Shown here: positions 45,393 through 55,926 of the stretch, piece after piece
Layout of the letters: each line of letters opens with the position of its first letter
How positions within the stretch are numbered: the first letter of the stretch is position 1
Origin: Trichosphaerium sp. ATCC 40318
Taxonomy: Eukaryota > Discosea > Flabellinia > Trichosidae
Assembly (NCBI GenBank): GCA_038496445.1
Contig: JALMLS010000376.1
Location: 744,001 to 808,000 of the forward strand
Length of the DNA stretch: 64,000 nt
Direction of reading: 5' to 3'
Made by a program: the position numbers and the translations under genes
Notes under the pieces: model-generated
The model's database searches: none
Seen by the model: the letters and a program-made list of their open reading frames with translations, nothing else
Told to the model about the DNA's origin: nothing

Positions 45393-48227
45393 CTACACCA
45401 TCAAGAAGTCTTGATACATAAGTTGCTTTGCAATCTTCATCCTCGCTTTAGCGAATTTATTATCAACAAAGTTGTTTACAAATTATAACTGTATGTACCT
45501 CTTGTGTTCTCCTTCATGAAACGTTCAGGCATTTCTACAAGAGGCTCTGTATTAACCCTCTTTAGTGGTATATCAGGTCTAAAAAACAAAATGGTTGCAC
45601 ATATTTGATCTGTGTTACCAACTTCCCACCAGAAAGGTATTGAAATTAGCGTAATCCCTAACAAACACGTGAATTTTTTTCAATAATTTTGCGTTAACTG
45701 AAGCCGTTTATATTTTGCATACAGCAATCAGTTGATAGTTTGGTTTTTAACAGTGTTGTGAGACTTTTACCAGTTCAAGTTTTAAAGTCTTAAACTTAAC
45801 AACCGTGATGCGTACCTTTGTCTGTACATTTGTCTATCTTCTCTACATCTCTCCCTTCTTGTAGAACTGCAGTTGCAAAAGCTGGTTTATCAAAATAATG
45901 CTGTTCTCCTTGATATTCAACACCAACTCGGTATTTTGGAACATATACATCAATTGAAATATCAAAGTCAAGTTTTCCCTTAATACCAGGTTTGTACTCT
46001 TCAAAAATATCTGTTGATGTAAATAAATTCCTCATAGAAGTCACTAAGCAACTAAAAATAGGATAAAAGTTAGCAAAATAAAGATACCGAGAATACTTTA
46101 AAGATTACAATTGAAAGAAAAAAAAATCTTACCTTTGCACTGCTTTTTTATTTCTTGTTGTGAAGTAACTTAACGACCAATTGTAATCCGGGTAAAAGTT
46201 TGAAAGTATACCAGGCCACTGAGAAGTAATAAATCCAGCGCCAGCATATAATAGGACTAGAGGATGTGACACACGATACCAATCATCTGGTGAAGAGATA
46301 TTCATGTCAGAGGCCATAGTGAAAATCAGTTCTTTTACTTTTTTGGGGTCATCCCAATAGCCTTTTGGTAACGCTACAAACACGTGACTTAGAATTATTT
46401 GCGTATAATGAAGATATTATCGTACGATCTTTTCTCTCTAGCTTGGACCAATCTGATTCAGGATACATTGTAGATAATAGGCCATGCATACCAGAAAAGG
46501 AACTAAAATAGAACTTAGTTTTTGTACTTGACAGAATTGGTTACCGTAATATGCCGGCTCCTTTTATCTGTGCCATGTGATTGTACAATACACGCTCCCA
46601 GTCAATTATTTCTTTAATGTTTAAAGCTCCTTCAGCCTTAATCCTTATCATTAGTATTCAGATATGACTCAAGAATAACATTGGTCGCACATAAAGCATA
46701 AATTGCAAGCAGTTACCGTGATCTTTCCAAAATTGTTTACCAAGGTTCCCTACCCCAATTTAGACATACAACTCACCTAACAATCAAAATTCTATACAAT
46801 TATTGAACTGCCAGGCTCGCCATTGAAGCTTTGGATAAACACTTGATAAAAGTGCATAGAGAGATAGTCCGAAATACCTATTATGTAACAAACGAGTCAG
46901 ATTTTAGGTCTATTCTTGTTTTTTGTTCTGGCGTTCCAAAGATCACATGAGAACGTACTTAATTATATTTCTCCCACCAGTGTTATTTATTTGTTGTCTT
47001 GTAATGTTATACCATTGCTCAGGTTTGGTGATGTTAAATTTTTTTTCAACCTAAAGGAAGTTGTTAGCTAACTCCTTCTTTAAAGAAATATTTATAAGCA
47101 CTTTCTTTATGTACAAATTCTACATGGTAGAGGTGTTTGGTATAATATGGAATAACAACTAGAGGTGGAATAAGGGGACATTACTAGAGATGGAGTAGTA
47201 GATTACCAAATTTTCGTTTTACCCATTTATAATCAGGATACATTTCAGCAAGGAACTGACTTAGTGAAGGTATGATTGCTCTTATACTGCCTTCTCGAAA
47301 CATACTCAAGTCATCAAGTGTATGATTATACCAATCCTCTATATCTTCAATACCAATATTCTTTTCTGCCTTCAAAGAAAAAACTGAGAAAGAAAACGTG
47401 TAAAAAAAAGTGTACATGAATAAGAAATTCTCTCAAGTTTGATTTTTGGTTCCAAAAACCATTCGGTGTCTTGACTGGTATTATCATCATTAGTGTACAT
47501 TAATATTTAATAATTTAATTACCGAGTTTCCAGGGTTGCCAAGAATGATGAGGGTACAAGAATCGAAGAAGATTAATAAAAGATCTACCACATTTTCTGA
47601 AAAAACAATTAAAAAAAAAGAGTTGACATCACTTCAGCTCTTACATAAGCAACGGGCCTCCACCTATATCAATAACATCCTGACCTGTTTTTTGGTACCA
47701 TTGATCAGTCTTTGATATACCAAACTGTCTCTCTGCCTGAGATAAACGAAATTAAAACACAAAATTTTCCGAATAATTCCGTACATATTTTAAGAACATA
47801 TTAATAGCGTCTTGAGTCTCCCAAAATCCTTTTGGAAGCTTTGAGTCTATTAGAATCAATTATTTATTGCGTTGTTAGGTGTTTTTACCGAACATCCACG
47901 GCTGCCAAGTGTGTTCAGGGTACATGCGTGGTAACATTTTGCGTATGGTACCACCGAAGTATCTAAGCGCGTAAGGGAGCATTTTTAAATAAAATCGTAC
48001 GCTAAGAACCCTTCGCCGTCAAGCTTGACAATGTCAGCGTTTTTAACGCCATACCAGTCGTCTAGATGACCAATTTTGAGGTTTGATTCGAGCTGTTAAA
48101 CTGTTTTAGCTTCATTTGGCGTTTAATTACTCCTAACCGTTTTGATGAACTCCACACGGTGCGAAATCCTTGCCCAGTGACCAACTGGGTATCTGGCATA
48201 GTGAGAGGTAAGGGATCTTAGTGCCAT
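45393..48227 (-). CDS. Six-repeat W-Y protein with C-terminal PD-(D/E)XK/VSR-like nuclease domain
   Basis: About 15 exons. It starts MALRSLTSHYARYPVGHWAR. Six degenerate units of about 65-75 residues follow, each having G-F/Y-W, then a helix, then I-x-x-x-x-D/E-W-Y, a Gly-rich turn, and L-x-x-x-Y-P-x-x-x-W. Examples: LKIGHLDDWYGV with MYPEHTWQPWMF; FGISKTDQWYQKT with LYPHHSWQPWKL; IGIEDIEDWYNHT with MYPDYKWVKRKF; FNITKPEQWYNIT with VYPKLQWRAWQF; MNISSPDDWYRVS with FYPDYNWSLSYF. The last domain has DISIDVYVPKYRVGVEYQGE then QHYF, and after an intron ITLISIPFWWEVG, a D...E-x-Q pattern of VSR/PD-(D/E)XK nucleases and the related RAP fold. Similar repeat-plus-nuclease proteins occur in oomycetes and arbuscular-mycorrhizal fungi. 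Function is unknown; organellar or nucleic-acid processing is possible. Confidence 0.75.
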
Positions 48228-48315
48228 GTCGCCATAGCGTTGTTGATACTATGCTCTACTCCACATCGATTGTAAGGCTAAAGAAGTGTACTGACTGACA
48301 TTTTTTGACACGAAG

Positions 48316-49186
48316 ATGGCAACGAAGAAGAGCGTGGTATTTGTATGCTTGGGGAACATTTGCAGGTCGCCCATGGCAGAAATAGGTAACGAAGTGTAAC
48401 TATAGTTACAATAATTAACACAGTGCAGTGATGCGATGGAAGGTTAAAGCCAGAGGTGTTGAAAACGAATGGGAAATAGATTCTGCTGGAACTGCCGCAT
48501 ACCACGTTGGAGACTCACCAGATAGCCGCAGCGTATCTGTACTGCGCCAAGTATAATTAAAAAAACAACTAACGCTCGCTACAGACCTGTAAGAAGATGA
48601 TTGGTAAAGAAATGGCTCCAGTCACCCATAGAGCAAGGTAGAGCAAGTATGCATTGATAGAAACAACGTTAACAAAGTTGTAGACAAGCAAAAAAGAGCG
48701 ACTTTAAAAAATTTGATTATGTTCTTTGTATGGACGAGAGTAACCTCGAAGACTTAAAGTACGCTATATCTTCAAGTAAACTATGTGTCAGTGCTGTTTA
48801 AGACTGTTTCAGCTTGACATTTATTCAGTGACAGTTTGACACTTACGTCAATTTAGGGCTATTCAACCTTCGGATGGTAAGGCCAAATTGGCTCTTCTTG
48901 GATCGTATGACCCAGAGGGAGTCAAAATTGTAGATGGTATGTGGCTGTGGTAAATATTGAAGGTGTTCTTATTGATAATATAGATCCATATTATGGTGGT
49001 ATTAACGGCTTCGAGTTTAACGTGCGTTAGTGTTTTATGCTATTTTACTTAATGACTTTTTTTATTCTTTTAGTTTAAACAAATTTGCCGTTGTTGTGAT
49101 GCCCTACTCGATGAAGCCAAGTAAGTACAATTAACTTACTTGAAACAAACAAAATGGGAATGCCCTTGCCAATGGCGCCCAGATAA
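48316..49186 (+). CDS. Low-molecular-weight protein tyrosine phosphatase
   Basis: Seven exons, about 160 residues, the usual LMW-PTP length. The N-terminus KSVVFVCLGNICRSPMAEI carries the C-x5-R-S phosphate loop (C11, R17, S18). Further family signs: IDSAGTAAYHVGDSPDSRSV, MAPVTHRAR, FDYVLCMDESNLEDLK, and the general-acid motif DPYYGG. The last exon ends LLDEAK with the stop reached after an intron using the CCCAG acceptor at 49182; another acceptor would add a tail running into the next gene, which is less likely. It is a cytosolic enzyme that hydrolyses phosphotyrosine by a cysteinyl-phosphate intermediate. It is head-to-head with the repeat-nuclease gene, 88 bp apart. Confidence 0.9.
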
Positions 49187-49287
49187 GGATTCAAAGTGTA
49201 CAAAACACATAAAGTAGCAATTGCATGATATAACCACTTTCAATTTTCTAGAAATTACATAAACCTGTTACTAGCACGTGCTATATT

Positions 49288-49953
49288 TTATTTGGTTGAA
49301 AGAGGTCTAAGTTCACCTTTTACGTAATTTCTTTGCAATTCCAACCTACCAATTACAGACCAACGTTTGTATTCTCCATTTAATTTACCATTTACATAAA
49401 AACAATGAGTCCATAGCCAACCGTTCTTATACATCTCTTTGAACTCTCCTTCTTTTTTACCATTAACAAAAAAGCAATGTGCTGCTAGTTGATTGTTATT
49501 GTACCAACGTTTACATTCTCCTTCTTTTTTACCATTAACGTAACCACACTTTACCATCAATACACCATTCTGAAACCATGCCTTATATTCTCCCTCTTTT
49601 TTATTGTTGACAAAGTAATACTGACGGGAAAGTTGACCAGTTCTATGCCACTCTTTAAACTCTCCATGGTGTTGACCATGGCTCCAACATCCTTGACATT
49701 TAGTATACTGTTTAGTGGTGTATTCATAGTATCTTTCTCGGTGGTGTGATGATCCTTTTCTTTGTGTTTTTATTTGTATTCTTTTCATTTTAATCCATTT
49801 TCCATGTCTTTTTAAATTATGGTCAAACCTTGTTGTTGTTGCTGTTTGCTTTGAGAATAGAGGCCATTTTAAATACATTTCAAAGTCTAAATCAATGATA
49901 TCTAGTTGTAGCTCCATTGGAAGGTTTAACAATCGATTATCACAGTTTTCCAT
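49288..49953 (-). CDS. Intronless F-box-like/YwqK repeat protein, copy 2
   Basis: Single exon, 221 codons. N-terminal domain LLNLPMELQLDIIDLDFEMY then LKWPLFSKQTATTTRFDHNL, the same module as copies 1 and 3. It is followed by five or so 23-residue repeats of the form G-E-x-K-x-W-(Y)-x-N-x-x-L-x-x-x-C-Y/F-x-V-N-G-K-K-E (for example KEGEYKAWFQNGVLMVKCGY, KEGECKRWYNNNQLAAHCFF). YwqK/MORN-variant repeats form beta-hairpin ladders; the domain pairing suggests an adaptor that binds protein or membrane, but the role is unknown. The lack of introns stands out against nearly all neighbours and suggests retroposition or lateral origin. Confidence 0.8.
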   Translation of the reverse strand: MENCDNRLLNLPMELQLDIIDLDFEMYLKWPLFSKQTATTTRFDHNLKRHGKWIKMKRIQIKTQRKGSSHHRERYYEYTTKQYTKCQGCWSHGQHHGEFKEWHRTGQLSRQYYFVNNKKEGEYKAWFQNGVLMVKCGYVNGKKEGECKRWYNNNQLAAHCFFVNGKKEGEFKEMYKNGWLWTHCFYVNGKLNGEYKRWSVIGRLELQRNYVKGELRPLSTK

Positions 49954-50197
49954 ACTGCACTATTTAATTTGGCCTTAATTTGATGTAGAGTACTTGGTTT
50001 GATACTTAAAACAGCTAATACACTTGTTTTATTGCCTTGTGTGGGAAAGAGTGTCAGTTGAATGTATTCCCGCAAAAGATGTAGTGCGCAGCAGTGGAGT
50101 TACTTACAAGTAAACGTAAACTATGTTTGACCAAAAGGCCTGGCTCAAATATTGGCTGTAGCGAAAAATAGAAGTACACGTTTTTTTTATTTTCGTT

Positions 50198-51468
50198 TTA
50201 CTCATCTGGGTTGTCTTTTGGAACTTCTTTCTTTGGCTTCTTTGATTTCTTCTTTTTTGTACTTTTACTATTACTCCTATCCTTCTTCTTTTTCGATGTC
50301 TCTTCAGATTCATCTTGATCGCTTTCCTCTTCCTTGTTCATGAGTACAGGTGATCTCTAAAATTTAATCAAAAAGCAAATCAGTAAAGCAGGCTTTACTG
50401 TAGCGCTTAGCTATTTTTGGACTTACATTCCCTCCGTAACTTTCTTCCAAGTTGTCGTCATCAATGAACTCGTTCAGTTTTTTATGAAGTGAACTAGGGC
50501 TTCCTGATATCCAGTGAAACTTGCTTTTTGTGTCTGATGCCATGAACGGTGTTAACAACTAAACAATACTAAGCGACTCGAAGCTTTCTAATAGCGCCGC
50601 ATACTGTGTAGAAAAAACTAAGCCACCACGGTGCTTGTAATACTAATCCAGCACCAAGCCTATTTGGGTAGTTGTTTTGCAACAAGTTCAGAGAATCTTG
50701 AGCAACTCTTCTTCCATCAGGAGAACTAGCTCTATTTCCAAAGTCTTACACACGTGTTATTATTTGGCCATTATTTTTTGTATTATTAAATGCTTACCAG
50801 AGAAGTCAAGAACCCAGCATAGCGTCTCAACGCCTTCTTCCATCGCTAGAGAAGAGTCAGTAATACTAAACTTCCAAAACAAGCAAGATTTAATAGTTTT
50901 TAAATCGTACAGGCAATTGCTTCTTCCAAAGTCCAAACTAAGAATTTTATTCTGACTGTTGGGATTAAAGGTAAGCGGGTGTTTATCTTTTGGGGTTTTA
51001 TTACCTTCATAAGGATGTGGGTTATAAGCTCCTGGTTTTATGTAAACAATAGGCCTTCCTGATAGATCTACGCCGTTTCTATACATTGTACCGAGATCCT
51101 AAGGTGTAGTTTTAATAAACAAAAAATGTAATAAATGCGTGTATGCGTACTAAAACAGGTTGAATGTCCGCCTGTGTTATTTTATGAGGCGAAAACGAGC
51201 TACGCCACTGAAGTGATTCTAAAAGCAACTTTTCGGCTTTTATAACGCTCCAATCGCGTGCGCTTAGGTATCTGATCAAGCAGTCGGTACCGAAACGGAC
51301 TGTAAGCGGTACATTCTACAAATTAACTAAAAAATACGTGATACACTTACTGAGCCACTCTTCAAACCCTTTGGCCTCATCAGAAGAGAAAATACTCTCA
51401 CGAAATACACCAAGTATTTTTTTCTGTTTGTCGCTCAATTCGGGACTTGCAACCTTCTTTACTTCCAT
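50198..51468 (-). CDS. CRAL-TRIO (Sec14-like) protein with acidic/basic tail
   Basis: Six exons. It starts MEVKKVASPELSDKQKKILG. N domain: FGTDCLIRYLSARDWSVIKA then LLLESLQWRSSF. Lipid-binding domain: MYRNGVDLSGRPIVYIKPGA (the D-x-x-G-R-P-V/I motif), EEGVETLCWVLDFS, DFGNRASSPDGRRV, LLQNNYPNRLGAGLVLQAPW, WWLSFFYT, LLTPFMASDTKSKFHWISG, and FIDDDNLEESYGGN, the conserved C-terminal LPxEYGG element. The tail is E/K/S-rich (MNKEEESDQDESEETSKKKK). The last two exons look like a separate small gene if the intron at about 50561-50604 is missed. It is expected to bind or exchange phosphoinositides or other lipids at membranes. Confidence 0.87.
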
Positions 51469-51784
51469 CTACAGTTGTTCTACTTGGCAATAATGGCTTT
51501 ACTTCCAATAAGGCTTAAATACGTTGACTACACGTGATACGAGATAGCAGCGTAAGAAACCGTACACTGTGCTACTAGTGACCGAAAGAAATGAATAACA
51601 AGCGATTTGGACAGTTACTAATTTTACATTGTTCAACGCCATAAAAACAGCGTTAAAATGCTACCAAACGACTTTCCGCGCGTAGGATAGCTCATTGCAA
51701 GTATTTACACGAAGTTCCATTACAAAAAACTCGGTAGAAAAATTCCGCCGAGCAGTCTTCCATTTTATTCGCTAGTGTCATTGT
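51469..51784. other. Divergent promoter spacer
   Basis: Between the CRAL-TRIO gene and the Zn2Cys6 gene. A CACGTG lies near 51531. No exon seen. Confidence 0.45.
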
Positions 51785-54388
51785 ATGAGCCCTACAGCAC
51801 TTGGAACACGTAATTTAATGACTCCCGGTCCTCGCAAGGAGCGGCTATCTAAGAAAAGGCGTTTGAACCCGGTAAAAAGGGCTTGTACTTCTTGCCGTTC
51901 AAAACACGTTAAATGCGATGGAGAAATGCCGTGTGCTCGATGCGTGATAAAGGATCTAAAATGCGTGTATGCGAAACCGAAGAAAAGAGGGCCAGTACTA
52001 GGTATGCACTCTTAGGACTCTTGATAAACGTATCAAGCTCAATACACGCGTTAAGGCCGGCGAGCGAAAAAAAACGACGAATTACAACAGCTTCGAGCTA
52101 AACTGGCTCTACAAAATAGTGAAACACAGTACTGGCGTTCAATGTATGAGAAGTCAAGTAAAAATAAGGTGAGTGGCGCTCAAACCGGTTTTTTTCTTAA
52201 TCTTTAAAGACAACTATCTGGCAACTGTCAGAGCACCTCTCAATAACTTCAGATATTGGCAAGTGGATCAATTCATACACTCAACTATTGATGCCTTGTT
52301 TCGTACGTCAACATCTGCGTTATGACCGAGAAAGGAAAAAAACCGTTTGAAATATTCTTCGTATTGTTTATTGTTTATTGTTTTGGTTACACCTTTGTTA
52401 TAGGGTGTACCTATTCGGCAATGGACGCCCGAAACTGTTATTGAGACATTTAAAAACAACACTTGTATGTAAGCGATATCTTAAAGTCATCTAACGTTTA
52501 TAAAAAGCTTGGTCTGTCGATCCTCAAATATTTGAGCTCTTGGCTATTTTGGCTCTTGGTGCACGCAAGGCAGGATCTAAAGAACCTGCAAAACACTTTG
52601 CAAAGATGTGTAAAGAAGTATGTGGGAACTTGGGAAACACAAAACATCCTTGTATAGCAGGCAAGCTCACTCACCATAGCTTAGGGTTTTTTTATTAAAT
52701 TATCCGCTTACTTTACACAAAAGGAGGTTTTATTCTCATAAGCGATTATGATTTTTTGGAGGGACAACTAAAATCAAGCACTGAGTACAAATCGAAGGGC
52801 CTAGGTTCGTTTTTTTCGTTGTGCAACAAGTTGTGGTTTTGGGAGCTAATTAAAAAACACGTGTAGAAATGATAAAGCTTCTGCTCAGTGATCCTTCTTA
52901 TTCAAATGACATGATGTCGTTAGAATATTTGAAAACAATAGAAAGACGTTGTAGGGTATTTACACCACTCATATTTACGGATAGGTACGTCTAGCGATAA
53001 AATATCAGCAAACTATGTCACTAATCTTTGTCACAAAAAAAAAGACCAAAAGCCTTAAAATCTTTAACAGAGATTGGAGAGGAAATAGGACCTTTTATTG
53101 ATAATGCGAGTTCTGTGAGTGTACCTGATGGTATTCAAGTAATGTGGTGCATCGTGGGAAAGGTATAAGTTGACATTCAGACTTATAAACGCGTTAACTA
53201 TTACAGATATGGATGATGATTTCTGAGCAAATGGAAACGCCTCCTAATAGCACAGCACCGGTCGGTTTCCGCTTAAAGTCTTTGGTACCATTTATTGATT
53301 ATTTCGTTATCTCTGATGAAACGATAGTCTGAGAATCAATTTGCACAGTACCTCTATGAGATATCAAGAGTTAAAGAATTTGCAAAACAAATATTTAAAG
53401 AATCGCACAACAATTTTAAGGTTATCTGGTCGAATGCTTGCGAGTTTATTGCTGCTCTCATTTACTTTGCTGGAGGTCATATTACAGAAGGAATTAAGGT
53501 AAAGAAATATTAATCTCGTTAAACCTCATGTTTGTTTTTCACGTGAAACCCACGTGGGTCGTTGGTTTTTTTTTGTCATTTAATTAATACTTTGTTGCCA
53601 TCAAGCGTGGAAAAGTTGTGTTCAATGCAATCGTTAGAGAACCAGTTCTACAAGATAACTGTCCTGGTTTTATGTGTATGATATATGATATTTGCCAAAT
53701 GGGTATTATTGGGAAAGACAGTAGTTTCTTCATTGAGGTGGGTGTTAGAAATCGATTAAAGCACTAAAAATTTTTTTTGGTCTGAACTCACATTCTCAAA
53801 CTGATTACTGTGCAGGGTATAAGTTATTTGTACAATGAATATAAGACAGCCAAGGAATTGATCAAGTATGTTATATTCTTATTACGCATCTACATTGTTT
53901 CTTTTTGTGTTACTTATTTGTTCTACAAAGGTCCCTTTTGTCTCTGGCAGATAGTACAGGCTTAGTTTACAATAAAGCACTCATAGTTGATGAGATATTC
54001 AATCTTTCTCCTTCCGATTCTCCCTCTTCAATAGAGGAAATGCGTATTGATGATAAATCACCACAAAGGTTCGTGGAGAGATCTTTGCCCACAAGAATTA
54101 GAAGACTGTTAACTTATCCTTTTTTTAAGTTTTCCTGTGCTTGACGCTACAATGACATCTGGATCTACAACACTTTCAAATTCTTCAGGAAAGAATCGAC
54201 TAGTACAGGAGTTTATACAACTACCAACAGATTATTCATTGCCAACACAGTTTGATACAGATGCATGGTTTGTTGATGAATTTAGGCCAGCATCAAAAGG
54301 TCAAGATGTTTTGCTTCATGGTGATGAGTTGGGGTTTTCATGTATCACATCTGAGGGACATGATCAATGTGACTTGTTCTCACCATGA
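51785..54388 (+). CDS. Zn2Cys6 (Gal4-type) transcription factor
   Basis: About 14 exons. The N-terminus holds a full binuclear cluster: C34-x2-C37-x6-C44-x5-C50-x2-C53-x6-C60 (CTSCRSKHVKCDG then MPCARCVIKDLKC), flanked by basic residues (RLSKKRRLNPVKR and KPKKRGP). A coiled-coil linker follows (ELQQLRAKLALQ). The rest is a long helical regulatory region with pieces such as ILALGARKAGSKEPAKHFAK, EYLKTIERRCRVFTPLIF, FIDNASSVSVPDGIQVMW, FIAALIYFAGGHITEGIK and DNCPGFMCMIYDICQMG, ending in an acidic tail (LGFSCITSEGHDQCDLFSP). It should bind CGG-type half-sites in the nucleus. The class is typical of fungi but also occurs in Amoebozoa. Several internal exon joins are inferred only from frame and donor/acceptor motifs. 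Confidence 0.8.
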
Positions 54389-54747
54389 AATAAAAACTTG
54401 TACGATAGCCCAAAAAAGAGTGTAAATAAAACAAAGCTGTAAAAAAACTGTTTTGAAGGTGTTATGCTAGTCCATTTCTTTATTTTAGTATCTTATAAAT
54501 ATTGATGTGTTCGCTTCTCAACAAAGTCAGTTATGTATAAAGTGCAACCTTGACAGACAGTTGTTATCAAAAATGTGATAAAAATCATCGTAAAGATGAC
54601 AATTTCTAGAGTATAATTTATAGTGTCGATTTAACATTGTCTAGGTATGAGATATATTCGCACGAAAGCGGCCATATTCAGAGGTCAATGATGTTGAGAT
54701 TGCATAGAAAGATTAACCTGGGAAACCAACATGCTCCTTATATTGTT
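54389..54747. other. Convergent spacer
   Basis: Spacer between the Zn2Cys6 gene and copy 3 of the YwqK-like family. AATAAA-like signals occur right after 54388. No exon seen. Confidence 0.4.
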
Positions 54748-55653
54748 TCAACTATCTTTTTCATACTTCCCCTCATCAACGTTACCTTGAATGTAGTAGT
54801 ATTGTGCTATCAAAGTGCCTTTTTCATTCCACTCATTGAACTCTCCTTCAAGCTTACCCTCGACATAGTGATTTTGCACCCTCAATTGGCTGCTTTCATA
54901 CCATTCCTTATACTCTCCTACAAGCTTACCTTTGACATAGTAACATTGCATACTCAAGCTACCATTTTTGTACCACTCCCTATGCTCACCTTGTCGCTTG
55001 CCATTTTTATAAGAGCCTTGCCTTAACAAACTACCACAGTATCTATAAAACTGCTTGTACTCTCCGTCAAGTATAGCATTAATATAATAGTATTGTTTGC
55101 GCAAAACACCGTCATACCAAATCTTGTATTCTCCATCAAGAAAGCCATTAACGTACGAGCATTTCTTTCTCAATTTCCCTTTACTATACTCTTTGTACTC
55201 TCCATCAAGTCTTCCAGAAAAATAGGAGTAATGCTTAACCAAGGTACCATGAATATCACACCACTCTTTGTACTCTCCATTAAGTTCGCCATTGGAGTAG
55301 AAACAATGTTTAAGCAATGTACCATGAACACACCACTCTTTGTACTCTCCATCAAGCTCACCATTGGTGTAGTAGCATTGTTTAATCAATTTGCTATTAT
55401 AATACAAATACTTATACTCTTTATACTCTCCTTCAAGTTCACCGTTAACAAAGTAACATTTCTCGGTCATAATATAGGTATTTCCTAGCCCATGCCAAAA
55501 TCCGTTTTGTATTCCAAGCCACTTTCCACGTTTTCGCAGATCTTTATTGAACCTAGTCGCTGTAGCTGTTTGTTTAGATAAAATTGGCATTTTGAGGTAT
55601 ACTTCCATGTCCATATCGGTTATATCCAACTGTATCTCCACAGGAAGTTGCAA
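54748..55653 (-). CDS. Intronless F-box-like/YwqK repeat protein, copy 3
   Basis: Single open frame of about 300 codons. N-terminal module QLPVEIQLDITDMDMEVYLK then MPILSKQTATATRFNKDLRK, matching copy 2 closely. About ten 22-25 residue repeats follow (for example GEYKEWCVHGTLLKHCFYSN; GEYKIWYDGVLRKQYYYINA; GEHREWYKNGSLSMQCYYVK). The longest family member here. No ATG precedes the conserved LPVEIQLD in this frame: the frame is open upstream only to a TAG near 55692, and an ATG at about 55702-55704 (MLNYN) is one base out of frame across a run of six A. Either the A-run has an indel, a short intron is missed, or the start has been lost. The listed start is the first codon of the conserved domain, not an ATG. 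Confidence 0.72.
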   Translation of the reverse strand: MQLPVEIQLDITDMDMEVYLKMPILSKQTATATRFNKDLRKRGKWLGIQNGFWHGLGNTYIMTEKCYFVNGELEGEYKEYKYLYYNSKLIKQCYYTNGELDGEYKEWCVHGTLLKHCFYSNGELNGEYKEWCDIHGTLVKHYSYFSGRLDGEYKEYSKGKLRKKCSYVNGFLDGEYKIWYDGVLRKQYYYINAILDGEYKQFYRYCGSLLRQGSYKNGKRQGEHREWYKNGSLSMQCYYVKGKLVGEYKEWYESSQLRVQNHYVEGKLEGEFNEWNEKGTLIAQYYYIQGNVDEGKYEKDS

Positions 55654-55926
55654 CAGAAAGCAACATTTCGATTTTGGAGCTTTTTTCTACGTTGTAATTT
55701 AGCATGTAGTATAGCTTGTTTTACACTATTATCACCTTAAACATTGCTGATAATCACTTGATTACTCTATTGGTGCTCAAGGTATGCGTGACTAGCGGAA
55801 AACAGTCGTGATGCGTAGCTAATGCGTCAGGAACGGTGCAGTGGTAGAAATATGCGAGTGCTAAGACAAGGTGACCTTTAAGTCTACCCAGTATAGCTGT
55901 TAGCTGTGAGTGTAAAGAATACCTAC

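Noticed and set aside
50198-50543. Separate small Lys-rich gene starting at an ATG at 50543
   Set aside because: The segment encodes the C-terminal F-x-x-x-x-x-L-x-x-x-Y-G-G end of a CRAL-TRIO domain and joins in frame to the upstream exon; it is part of the gene starting at 51468.
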